Source of the DNA: Patiria miniata
Taxonomy: Eukaryota > Echinodermata > Asteroidea > Valvatida > Asterinidae
Reading direction: 5' to 3'
Assembly (NCBI RefSeq): GCF_015706575.1
Contig: NW_024037072.1
Location: 439,001-503,000 of the forward strand
Length of the DNA: 64,000 bases
This document shows positions 26,094-36,290 of this stretch, piece by piece. A program made the position numbers and the translations under genes. Numbering within the stretch: the first letter of the stretch is position 1; every line of letters starts with the position of its first letter. The notes beneath the pieces were generated by a model. That model worked only from the letters and a program-made list of their open reading frames with translations. It was not told the origin of the DNA and searched no databases.

Positions 26094-27269
26094 ATGGCTA
26101 CGGAGAAAACATCAAGCATCATGTTGACTACCACAGGATACACTGAGGCATTGAGTTCAGTGATGGCTATGAACGGGTCAAACAGTTCCCAGCCGGCAAC
26201 TCCTGACTACTTTATCATGGACCTGCAGCGTGTGATGTTTATTGTGACGTGCATCCTGTGCAGCATGGGATTGTTATGTAACGGCTTCATCATCGTCATA
26301 CTGATCCGATTCCCCAACATGAAAACCCTAGCCAACAATTTCATCTTGAATCTTGCATTGGCCGATTTCTTCTTTATGGTGACCTTCCTGTTCCTCAGCC
26401 ATCAGCTCAAGACTGGCCGCTGGGTGTTCGGCGCCTTCCTGTGTCGGATCATCGTGCCCTACGATGCCATGACCCAGTTCCTGGTCATCGACTTTGTCAT
26501 GATCATGAGCATTGACCGGTACTTTGCTATCTGCCTTCCCATCAAATCCATGAATTTCCGCACGCTGCGGAACGGTCGTATCACCAGTGCGGTGATATGG
26601 CTGGTAGCCATGCTGTCCACCCTGCCACTGTGGATCTACACTGTGCATATCTGCCAAAATGGCTCATGCCTGTGTCTTGCTGGCGTCTCATCCAGTCACA
26701 ACCCAGCCGATAACCGATGGTGGAACATCTACACCATCATCATTGGCTTCTGCGTTCCACTCATTATTATCTGTATCTGCTATCTCCTCATCCTTCACCA
26801 GCTATTGAGGAACCCAATGCAGGATTCTAAGAACAGTAGCCGTCGAGCTGCTCGACGGGTTGCTATCCTGGTCATCTGTATCATCATTGTCTTCATCCTC
26901 TGCTTTCTGCCCTTCTACGTGGTTCAGTTTGTCCTTAGCACCCTAGAGGAAACCAACAACATCATAGCAATGGTCTATGTCGTCACCTGGAGTCTCATGT
27001 ACTCCCATAGCATCATTAACCCCATCGTCTACACACTTGTAGGTGAAAACTTCCGCAAGAACATTGGCTTCATCTTCTGCAAGCGGTCACGCAACACTAT
27101 GTACTCACGCCAGAGCAGCATGCGAACGTCAAGCTTCCACACTCGCCGTACCCGCAACTCCCTCAAGTCTACCAACAGCAACGATCCGACAGGATTGCGT
27201 CCTCACAATGGATACTACGTCCATCTAGACACTGGACAGCACCGGGGTGCCAGAGAGGACCCAGTGTAA
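26094..27269 (+). CDS. Peptide-binding class A GPCR of the somatostatin/opioid/galanin/MCH (SOG) group, single coding exon
   Basis: This is a complete seven-transmembrane receptor of 391 residues, expected at the plasma membrane and probably Gi/o-coupled through a peptide ligand (family inference). Numbered from the ATG at 26094: two N-glycosylation sequons at N27 and N30, N63 (1.50), LALAD with D91 (2.50), C117 (3.25), D124 (3.32) in YDAMTQF, an intact DRY at 141-143, an ECL2 with C187, C192, C194 and sequon N189, a short basic ICL3 (RRAARR), CFLP at 270-273, NPIVY at 309-313 and a palmitoylation-type C329. The tail is Ser/Arg-rich and ends in DPV. D3.32 with a DAxxxF context and LPLWIYT in TM4 fit somatostatin, allatostatin-C and MCH receptors. 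ENFRK after TM7 also resembles galanin receptors. The start was chosen because it is the first ATG after the 26019 splice acceptor, with A at -3 and G at +4. The frame is open upstream to 25932, so extra N-terminal codons from another exon cannot be excluded. Odd point: the usual W6.48 is Phe (F271). Confidence 0.95.
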   Translation: MATEKTSSIMLTTTGYTEALSSVMAMNGSNSSQPATPDYFIMDLQRVMFIVTCILCSMGLLCNGFIIVILIRFPNMKTLANNFILNLALADFFFMVTFLFLSHQLKTGRWVFGAFLCRIIVPYDAMTQFLVIDFVMIMSIDRYFAICLPIKSMNFRTLRNGRITSAVIWLVAMLSTLPLWIYTVHICQNGSCLCLAGVSSSHNPADNRWWNIYTIIIGFCVPLIIICICYLLILHQLLRNPMQDSKNSSRRAARRVAILVICIIIVFILCFLPFYVVQFVLSTLEETNNIIAMVYVVTWSLMYSHSIINPIVYTLVGENFRKNIGFIFCKRSRNTMYSRQSSMRTSSFHTRRTRNSLKSTNSNDPTGLRPHNGYYVHLDTGQHRGAREDPV

Positions 27270-28723
27270 ATCATATGTAAATATATGTAGATTTAGGTAA
27301 ATTATTCATTAGTTTAAAGTGTGGGTGTAATGTAAATATTACCTATAGAGTTTACATAAAATCATATATCTGTAACTAGTCACTTAAAGTGGCTTTTTAT
27401 ATGTAAAAAGAACAAGTAATTTATTAACACACAAACTTTTGAAGTTTTTAAAGTTAAAAAAAATCATAGAGATATTGACAAGTTTATTGATGACAAACAA
27501 AATCATCATTCTGTGTAGCAAACCTGTTTGAGAATGTTTCCTCACTATATTGACAGTATTACGTAACTTGCCCAAAAATCTGTGCTTGGTATTGTTCTAC
27601 CAATTCCTAAACCTTGCAAGTCTCAGACCTGAAGAAATAAAACCAAAAATCTGGGACCACAAGTACCTGTCTATCAAGATCCTTATAACATGTGTATAAA
27701 ATTTGAGGCTTTGACTAAAAACTTGACTTTTTTTTTTAATTTGGTGCATTTTGTTTGCATAGGGGCCAGCCTGTTCCATCTGAATTTAATTCCTTGAATG
27801 GATTCTAAACAAGTTAACAGTTCTGTCTTACTCTTCAGGTGAAAATTCTGTTCAAAACATTCATGTTGGAAATTTGTTTTGAGACTTGACCACAGACAAT
27901 CTTTACACATACAATTTTCATTTTGTGAGTGTGAAGAGCCTGTCAATTGAAACAGGAGGTTTTGGACCAAACCCATGGCCAACCTTTCCACTTTGCCAGC
28001 AATTACTTTGCAGACCTTGTAAATATGTACAGTTCTTAATTTCACACATTGAAGTGCAACCTTAAAGTATAATTGTATGTCCTGTCCCTGAACCAAAGCT
28101 TTTGTGTACTTTGAAAAAAAGAAGGGAAAAAAACCAAGAAACAAAAAGAGAAAACCAGTTGTTTGTACATTTATATTTCTCGCGAAGGAATGATATATTG
28201 TTTTATGGACTTGAAATCTCATGTTTGTTACATGTATGAAAAAAAGAATGTGCCATTACCAGTTTACTGCACAGTCTGGGAAGTACGAGGGATTAGCGAA
28301 AATTCCTGGCAAAAATGCCTAAAGATTTAGGGTTAAACTAGCCCAGTGTTTCACAAGTTTCATCAATCTACTGGTATATTTCGTCAGAGATGAACATGTA
28401 TCCATGTCACAATGATTTAAGGCTGACATCTGCCCGAGAACAATTAATGAGAGATCATTATTTTCATCTTTTCTCTCTAAAACATGAACATGTAGTAGAG
28501 TGATATGAAATATTGGGGAAAATCCAAAACGCACACTTTGGCTTACAATGCTTCCAATATTAAATCCATAATAAAATTACAAATTCATAAAAAGTATTAA
28601 CTCACAATCTGTAGACTCTACGTTAGAATGTCCATGGCATAGTTATTTTGAAGCACATTTTTAAGAAGGAGTGGTTAAAAACTTTTTTTTAAATCCTTTA
28701 TTTTCTGTGCAATATTACATTTA
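27270..28723 (+). other. Presumed 3'UTR and downstream flank of the receptor gene
   Basis: AT-rich DNA after the stop codon. A 179-codon open frame on the minus strand (27683-28222) has a composition like translated 3'UTR, with runs of K, F and L and no domain, and is not treated as a gene. Confidence 0.4.
27636..27641 (+). terminator. Candidate polyadenylation signal of the receptor gene
   Basis: AATAAA lies about 370 bases after the TAA stop, in AT-rich sequence with no coding frame. Further AATAAA-like hexamers occur downstream (for example near 28567), so the 3' end is uncertain. Confidence 0.3.
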
Positions 28724-28899
28724 CATGTGAAATCTCGATAAGTCAAACTCTGATAACTCAAAACAACTGTTAAGTCAAACAAAGAATGCATTGCATTCAA
28801 TAGTATAACAATGACATACAACCCTGCTTAACTCAAAACTCTGCTCATGTCAAATTTTGAACCTGTTCCCTTGAGGTTTGACTTGTCAAGATTTCACTG
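28724..28899. mobile_element. Pogo/Tigger-like MITE
   Basis: A 176-bp element with ends CATGTGAAATCTCGATAAGT and the complement of CTTGTCAAGATTTCACTG, flanked by TA. The CAGTGAAAYCTCGATAAGT-like terminus is typical of pogo-group MITEs (from memory of the family). AAGTCAAAC is repeated inside. Confidence 0.7.
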
Positions 28900-31800
28900 T
28901 ATATGTAGATCAGGTTTGTCAAATACACAAAATATGGAATTGGGTTTGAAGAGTGCAGTAGTGTCTATCATATAAGATATGTAAATTGTAAATTGTAAAA
29001 ATGTACATGTAAATGCTTTCATTGAAAAAAAAAAGTTGTTTTAATGTACAATCTTGTAAAAAAAAAGAGTTTTATATCAGAGAAATTTAAAGCTGTCAGC
29101 TTATGATTTATATTAACTGACTTCAAAAAATGCCTTCGCTTATAACACTTACCTCCTTGTTTGGGTTTTAAGTTCTAGTGCAAAGTGTTCTCAAGTTGTA
29201 TATGTGGATAAGAATGTAGAATAATAACACTGTAATGATTTCAATAGAAATGTTACATTTTTTTTTACAAAACGGAAACACGTAAAGTTCTGGTAAATTT
29301 CGAGCCAGCAAGCTTACATTAATTGTATGACAGATACAACATTGCTTGTACATGTATGTTGGGGACAGCATAATAGGCAGATACGCAGTTTTTGTAATGC
29401 TAAAATAATCAGTTTTCATGCGTTAATAATCGATGTTTCAGAGGTCATTTGTACATTATTGTCTTTAACCGGTATTAGTGATGTGGTTTAGACTTTGATG
29501 TTACTCAAGGAACCCTAACAAATGCGTTGACCAAACCTATAGGATTAAGCTCTGGTTATATGGCTGCATGTTCCAGCTACCTGATTTTAAGGTCCCTTAC
29601 CTGGTACTTTGCAGATCTTGTAGAGTTACGTGTACATTTTCTACCTCAGAGTAGGGAGATGAAACCAAAACTGGATCATTAGTCTAAGTGTTGAAAATGC
29701 CCCGGTAGTTAAGGGTTCATTTTAAATGCCTGTTGTTTTAAAGGACAATCTGCTATGAAATGCATTGATTTTTAGTCTAACTTGTCTTATTGCTCATTAG
29801 TGTCATGCTAATTTGTTCACCGTTTTTCAGTCCCAAACTTGTAATATAGTAAGTCAACTAAACGTGGATCTACATGTACATGAAGTGAAACTAACTAAGT
29901 ACCGGTATCCTGACCAAAGTTGGTTGCCACATGTATGTGCTGCGTACCTCATGCGTCATGCAACGACCGAAAGTGACCCCTGGTTTTCCCTCCAGGGTAT
30001 GTGTCCAAAAGCCGTCAGCCTGAGAGTAGAAACAAGCTTTGACAAACCCAAAGCGATTCAGGTGTATTTTGTAAGCTCTGTTGCAATTTGAGGTGTTGCC
30101 TTCCTGTAGCGCTGATAGTGATACTGCTGGGTTTCCCCCTGTGCACAGAGCCAGTTATAGCTAAAATGGGTCAGAATAACCATGGAGGAATAAAACCACA
30201 TCCTCCATGGAGTAACACAAATTGGAATAAAGTAATCTCTGTTGCTCTGAAGTCCATCAAAGGATTAGGACCCAGACAACTACCCCCCCCCCCACCACGT
30301 CTGTTGGGTTGTCTGCCAAATTGGCTTTTTTAATTTCAGCAGAGGCGCAATGGATTAGAGTGCTTCCCAAAGACAATAACAAGTTATGTGTTGCAGGTAA
30401 ATGTTGCCCTTGGTTGAAGTGGAAGTGTGAGCGAAAGTGGGGGAGTTTCGTGTGTGTTTTGTGAGGGTGTGCTTGGGGGGGGGGGGGTGGACGGTGTGCG
30501 TGGGTTTGTGTAAGGAGTGTTGCATGTGATAGTGGAGGCATATGGAGGGAAATTGACGTAAGATTTTACTGGGGTACATTCAGAGTGTTTGAATGTGTCA
30601 AATGGAGCGAGGAAGCGCAGGAGTGAGGAATGCGGGGGGGGGGGGGGGGGGTCTACAAAGTTGGGAGGGGATTTGGATTTTCAGTATGAAGAAAGCATTG
30701 TTCTAAAGACGCTCTACCAGAAGTTTTTCCAATCCTTTCAATATCAATCCCTTCTTCATAGATAATCCATAAACTCATTTATAAGCAGTTATGAGTTAAC
30801 TTAACCCAGTCACCTTGCATTATAACAAATCTGCACAAATGAAGGAGGGTGGATGTGTGTAAGATGGAAGAGCCTGGTACAGAGGGAGGAGGAGAGACCG
30901 AATGAATGGATAGAGACAAAGGAACCAGATAATGTTTCAAGAAGGGAGTTTTGAGATAGTGGAAAGAAAGACACGAAATTAATGTTTACTTTTTTCGGGG
31001 TTACTAGATTTTTTAGTGGGGATTGGGGAAACATGTAGACTGAGAATTGAATTAGCTTTGCAAGAGAAAATGTTGTCATTGGACTGTCTTAAAACTAATT
31101 CCCACAGTCTGTACATGTAAATGTTAGTCCATTATGAGAAGAGCACACTAACTAATATCAACCCAACTCACTACTCGGCATGCATGTTGGCCATGTCGGT
31201 TCATTTCCACTATTCATTTGAGCGTTTTTTGTGTGTTTTACTTTGAGTTGAGTGTTGCCAATGTAACTGGCAGTAAGACGCTATGTACGCCTCTCATCAT
31301 GTTTGCTCATGGATGATAAATTAGTTTAAAACCTGGCCACCAGGAACCGTAGCGGAGTTGTTAATAAAGAAAATCCATAATGTGGAGAATTATATGACTG
31401 TGTGTGTAGTGACATTAATATATTTTAAATTGAAGATTGATTAGATTTGGGAAGGGAATGAAAAAAAGGAGCCTGGTTGTTTTGTTGTTCAAAATTCATA
31501 TCTGCCTGACCAAGGGGAAAGTGATTTATCAAAGCTTCAAAAGGTTTCTTGTTATGTGACTCTTTATATCACAATGTACGGGTACCATGTTAGATTGTTG
31601 GGGGTTTTTTTGGGGGGGGGGCAAGGAGAATTTCAAGTGGAAACCTGTATGCAATTATTAATAGTGTTTTTTTAAATTCAACACGTCTCCCCTTGAATAC
31701 GTGGAAACATATTAAGTTTAGTGAACATCCCATCCTAAAGAGAAAAAAAAGTATGCATCTTTGTTTGCTGTTACATCGTCTAAATGCTGATAATTATAAA

Positions 31801-32594
31801 GGATGTAGAGATTTAAAGGGGGAAAAAAGAAAGATTAAAGAGAAACAGCACTTCACAATATGCAAATTACTTTATGCATTTGCTCAACCTGGTATGCACA
31901 GAAATAACATTTATACAGTGTTTTAAATTGCCAAACACTTAGATTTTTCCACACAAAATTGTCCTGATGCCTTTTCTCCACATTGTTGAAATGCCCAGGG
32001 GCCACCAAAAGTCACATTGATTTATTTTGAAGCCAAATATTAACTACATGGCACGGCTGTTGACAGATCAATCTTTCTATGACCCCAATGATGGGTTCAT
32101 TTCACAGCAGGCCACAACAAGTTTTATGATTAGGCTCGCTCCCCCCCCCCCCCCCCCCAGCAGTCTCACAATGTGTCTCAGTTATCGGTCAGACAGCCAG
32201 TCGACAACGTCTTATTATTGCGAAGAGTGAAAGCGTCCACCAGGCATAAAACAAGTTCCATGGAAGTAATCACTGCAGAGTCATTTTCTGTCACAGGCCA
32301 GGCCATCACCCCCTTTACTTGAGGTGACCAGGCCATCACCCTCTTTACTTGACGGGACCAAATTATGACTTGTCCTCTTCCGAGGCTAACATCCTCTGAT
32401 GACATTCATGTGCCATAAGACTTGACATATTTCTTGCGGAAGTTCAACAACTTCTGGAGGACAGGAAAAGGAAAATCCAGATGAGGCGCATAGTTAATTA
32501 ACAATTTTTTTTGTTTTCATTTTAAAAGATGAGTTATGATGGCCTAAATCTTAGAATATTTGATAAGTAAGATTGGAGGCTTTGCATGGTGGAG
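28900..32594. other. Gene-free DNA rich in G/C homopolymers
   Basis: Long G tracts near 30475, 30635 and 31610 and C tracts near 30283 and 32142. No coding frame of note. Confidence 0.4.
32296..32356. repeat. 30-bp tandem duplication
   Basis: CAGGCCATCACCCCCTTTAC is followed 30 bases later by CAGGCCATCACCCTCTTTAC. Two copies. Confidence 0.7.
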
Positions 32595-32848
32595 ATACTA
32601 AATAATGAAAGGTTTGCGGAAACACCATGTGCGAATAATTTCTCAACTAAGAGAATGGTTCTGAAAAGAACCAGAGTTATAAACTCGATGTTCCGGTCAG
32701 TATGCTCTGACCGTCTTCTCTCCTGAAGACGGTCAGAGCATACTGACTGGAACGTTGAGTTTATACCTCTTGTTCTTTTCAGAACCATTCTCTTAGTTGA
32801 GAAATTATTCGCACATGGTGTTTCTGCAAACCTTTCATTATTTAATAT
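32595..32848. repeat. 254-bp near-perfect palindrome with a 6-base loop
   Basis: Arms of 124 bp, centred at 32721.5, pair with only scattered mismatches. The outer ends are TAAATAATGAAAGGTTTGC and its complement, and the centre is GACCGTCTTC-TCTCCT-GAAGACGGTC. A transcript from either strand would form one long hairpin. It could be a fold-back MITE or a hairpin-RNA locus. The minus-strand open frame through it (32534-32869) results from the repeat. Confidence 0.92.
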
Positions 32849-32960
32849 TTGATAAATTTTTTTAAGCAATTTATATTATTCTTTAAACAAGGATTCATAT
32901 TCTCAGTTTAGTTTTGGCTGCTTTCAGTGAGCCTTTGAAAAAAATCTTTGTGAAATTGCT

Positions 32961-33033
32961 CACTTGTGATTTGAACCCGTGACCTCCCTTTCACAGGTGC
33001 AGATGCTTTAACTACTCGACCACTGAGATCACA
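32961..33033 (-). repeat. tRNA-like head of a second SINE family
   Basis: On the minus strand, TCAGTGGTCGAGTAGTTAAA (A-box region, about 33007-33027) and GGTTCAAATCA (B box, 32967-32977) have near-tRNA spacing. The sequence does not fold into a full tRNA with paired acceptor ends, so a SINE remnant is preferred to a functional tRNA gene. Confidence 0.55.
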
Positions 33034-33040
33034 TGTATCT

Positions 33041-34069
33041 TGATTGAAATCTAATATAATAGAAGGTCTATGTAATAGCCAATCAGTGATTGAAGATGAA
33101 ATGCTTTGTTGAGCTTTTATTTCATTGCAGAGAATCACAATCAGATTAAAAAACAAAACGTCTTACCCTTATCTTGTCATTACCCTCTGCTAAACTTTCC
33201 TCTCTAGTCTTTCAGTCAGAAAGAACTTGCCAGCGTGTATCATTTCATGAGAGACAAAAGTAAGGATCAGATAGCATCTCAAGTTTTTGCCCCTCAACGA
33301 TTCGCATCGAGAGTTCAGAAGGTGTTGGGTAAGGGGACTTGGTGACTGCATATCTAGTTGATGTCTTTATTGTGACAGGTCTGTCAGTGGATGTCATGCT
33401 ACGGCTTAAATGTTCATGCAGCTGGATCATGTGAAATGGCTTTGGCATTTCTGAGGATGCAGAATCCAGCTTGGAAATGCTCTTGTGGGAATGATATTTT
33501 CCTTACAGGTTTTTTATGAGCAGTTCCACTTCTGGCAAATCTCTCACTATTTTAGGTTTTGTTTCAAGAGATTTGTTATCATCCAAGTAATGCTTTGCAC
33601 CCGCTCAGTATCTCCCTGCGTGCATCCCCCTACTGCCTCCCCCCCCCCCCCATCCAACTAAACAAGCTCTGTGTTTTCTGACAACCACTAATCGCCTGAT
33701 TCAGCTGTTGATATCAACGGCCCATGATGATGCCCCACCGCGCCATGCACGGGGAGCCGGTCTGATCGGTCCCCATCCCCTCTCCATCCAAGCGATAGGA
33801 GCTGAGATGAGTATCCAGGTCGAATCGATGACAGGAGTAGGTAATAAAGGGCAGCTGGCGCACAGAGCAAGAGGGAACCAGCCAAAAATAACAGCCACAA
33901 GATGAATGAGTAGTCTGGCCACAAACATGTTTGTGTCATGTTGTTTGTCATCATCCTCTTCAACTGTTGGAGGTGCCCATCCCTTTCCTATCCATGCTGT
34001 ATTGTTAGTTTGGTCAAATTTGTCGGATTCTTTCAAAAAGATCAGGAAATTGAGGATTTTGTTTCACAG
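33041..34069. other. Gene-free DNA with a GC-richer island at about 33700-33900
   Basis: The island stands out from AT-rich flanks. A minus-strand frame through it begins MFVARLLIHLVAVIFGW, which mimics a signal peptide, but it has no mature-peptide signature and a weak context. Conserved non-coding DNA is equally possible. Confidence 0.3.
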
Positions 34070-34196
34070 TAAGCCTCTGTACTGATGAAGTCACACTTTG
34101 TTTACTTGCACGCTTTTCTATGGGCACCGAAACATTCATCCCGACAGGCTCCCCACACGTGTAAACAAAGTGTGACGTCATAAGTATAGAGGCTTA
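34070..34196. mobile_element. Small fold-back MITE, about 127 bp
   Basis: TAAGCCTCTGTACTGATGA through CACACTTTGTTTAC at the left is mirrored at the right (GTAAACAAAGTGTGACGTCA, then TAGAGGCTTA). The inverted arms are about 37 bp around a unique centre, and both outer edges carry TA. Confidence 0.75.
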
Positions 34197-36020
34197 TTGG
34201 TCTTTGTACTCAACCGGACTTGTTTATCAAATTTTGAACTGTATATATACACGTATTAAATTTTGGATAGTTTTCTCCTGGGCTTTTAAGGAATTATCTG
34301 AAATTGTAAACATAATCATTGCATTTATATTTTTTGGCTTCTGTTTATTGAATTCCATCTTGTTTTGATGAAAGCCATTATATAAGAAAAGGTCAATCGG
34401 AATTAGGAAAGCGTTCTGCAGCTTTGGAAAATAATGTAGAAACAAAAACAAACCTTCCTCTGCTGAAGGACACAGTTGTTGGTCTAACACTTTGAGCTCA
34501 AGATAAATAATGATTTGAAAGCCTTATTTATCAAAAAGGAATAGAAATTTGTTTTAGTGCAAATGAAAATCTATTTTGCAATTGACGTAGGCCCGTGCTC
34601 GCTCCGTGAGAAACCAATCGGCTGTGAAATAACCTCCCTTCATCTAGGTCAGCGTTGATCTGACAACTGGACCCAAAGCCTGCTATTCCTGGGCCGTATT
34701 TTTACTTCTCACAGATTTTGTTTTTATCCGTCAACTGCTCAATCCATACATTGACATTGGTCAGTCCGGGTGCGATGTGCACAGTGTGTGATTAATCACA
34801 TGTCTTGTAACACATTGGCCTCTAGAGCTTGGCAAGAGAATAAGAAAAAGCGGTCAACAGAAGAAAAAAAAAACGCCAAAGGTCTTTATCCAGGTTTTCA
34901 GTACAAATAAAAACTGGCCTTCCGAATTGTCTCTGAAAACAATAATCCCAAGGACTTTCAGTAATTACAGCTTGTCCATATGTCCAGACCTGGACATCCA
35001 ATCAGATTTCAAATATACGGCATGTTTGTGGTGTATAGAAAGAAAACATTTGCACAGTGAAAAGAACAGGCAGGATATTACAATAATTAATCTTAACACT
35101 TGTAAAATGTATTGTCAAATCGCTGACAGTTTTTATATTCTTTTTTGTTTATTTGTTAATGGAATCATAACATTAAGTCTCAACACACTCAAAATTGGTT
35201 AAAAACAACCCTAGGGATGTTTCTGAATCTCCAAAAATACTCACGGAAGTCTTTCCGGCAAATTTAGGTTTTAATTTCATTATGGAGTCATCAAATGCGC
35301 AACGAAATTGGGAACTTTTCAACCCTCGTGTAAAAGAAGACTGTTTGCCTGAAGGTGTTTGCAAACATCAGATCCAGGAGAAACAGGCCTGCTGTAGTCA
35401 TGAAAATAAAATATAACAATCCTAAGAAGAAAGTCCATGATGTGTGTTGGTAAAAGATTCATTTAAGCCGCTAGCAAATTGTTGGAAATTTAATTTTGCC
35501 CCCTTTTTTTTCAAAAGAGATATGAAGAGATTTTCCAGTGATGTAAAGTTTGTTTTCTTTCAAAAAAAAAATCCTCAGCTTAAAGTGAACCGTGGAAAGT
35601 GCAAGTGTCCTAGATATTTGCCAGAGCTATTTTCTTTGTTATTTGAAGTATTCTGCATGCTAAGTGACAAATATAATGTACTGCTAGAGGTTCATATACT
35701 GATCTATTAAGTATTCCTTTTGTGGTTTTAGTCATTTTTGCCTAAGGTGGCATGCCATATGGCTTTTTGTATCAAAGGAACGGGAGAAAAAAAGCAAACA
35801 ACCATTTTTGTTGTTGTTGTTTTACAACAGTTAATGATTTTTCAATGTCAGTCCAAGGTTTCCTGTAAAAACTACTTTACAGGTGCAACTATAACACTGT
35901 TGGTTTAAATACTTTCCATGAATAACTTTACCCCTTCATTGATCATTTTGTCAACCTTTTCAAATTGATAAGTATCTTTGTGTGTAGTACCTTGACATTG
36001 TAAGAGCTTGCGGCATAACC
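34197..36020. other. Gene-free DNA
   Basis: About 34565-34850 is of mixed composition, unlike its AT-rich surroundings. No exon is recognised. Confidence 0.3.
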
Positions 36021-36290
36021 ATGGCAACACAGCAGCTGAAACTTTCCCCCTCTAGCACCGAAGAAAAAATGGAGTATCTACGTAGGGGAAGTTTGTGTTT
36101 GAAAAAAAAACTCCGATTTCTATTGGCAAAAATTGTTACATCTGTTTTGGGGAAGAAAAAAAAAAGATTAATGGCATTGTACAAGGAAAAAAAAGAACAT
36201 GTGCAACAATTAATAGATTTAATTGAGAGTTCAAAACATCCGCTTGGACGTACCGGTAATGGTCTAGGGGAAACATCAGGATGGTCCTGA
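36021..36290 (+). CDS. Small basic ORF or first coding exon, unrecognised
   Basis: Eighty-nine codons start at ACCATGG, an ideal Kozak context. The protein is strongly basic and predicted helical (EEKMEYLRRG, KKKKRLMALYKEKKEHVQQL), with no signal peptide and no known motif. A donor-like G|GTAATG at 36256 would let the frame end at about residue 78 as a first exon. Against it: two poly-A runs lie inside the frame and supply most of the Lys codons, and no neighbouring exon is visible. It could be a small coiled-coil protein or chance. Confidence 0.18.
   Translation: MATQQLKLSPSSTEEKMEYLRRGSLCLKKKLRFLLAKIVTSVLGKKKKRLMALYKEKKEHVQQLIDLIESSKHPLGRTGNGLGETSGWS

Noticed and set aside
26328..26657. 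109-codon minus-strand frame inside the receptor
   Set aside because: Antisense shadow of the GPCR coding exon.
27683..28222. 179-codon minus-strand frame behind the receptor gene
   Set aside because: AT-rich antisense of the likely 3'UTR, with runs of F, L and K and no domain.
32534..32869. 111-codon minus-strand frame
   Set aside because: It reads through both arms of the 254-bp palindrome, so its symmetry is a repeat effect.
32961..33033. A functional tRNA gene
   Set aside because: A and B boxes are present but acceptor-stem pairing and a full cloverleaf are not, so a SINE head is more likely.
33701..34036. Secreted peptide precursor on the minus strand
   Set aside because: A hydrophobic N-terminal stretch follows an internal Met, but there are no dibasic cleavage sites, no Cys pattern and no splice support.
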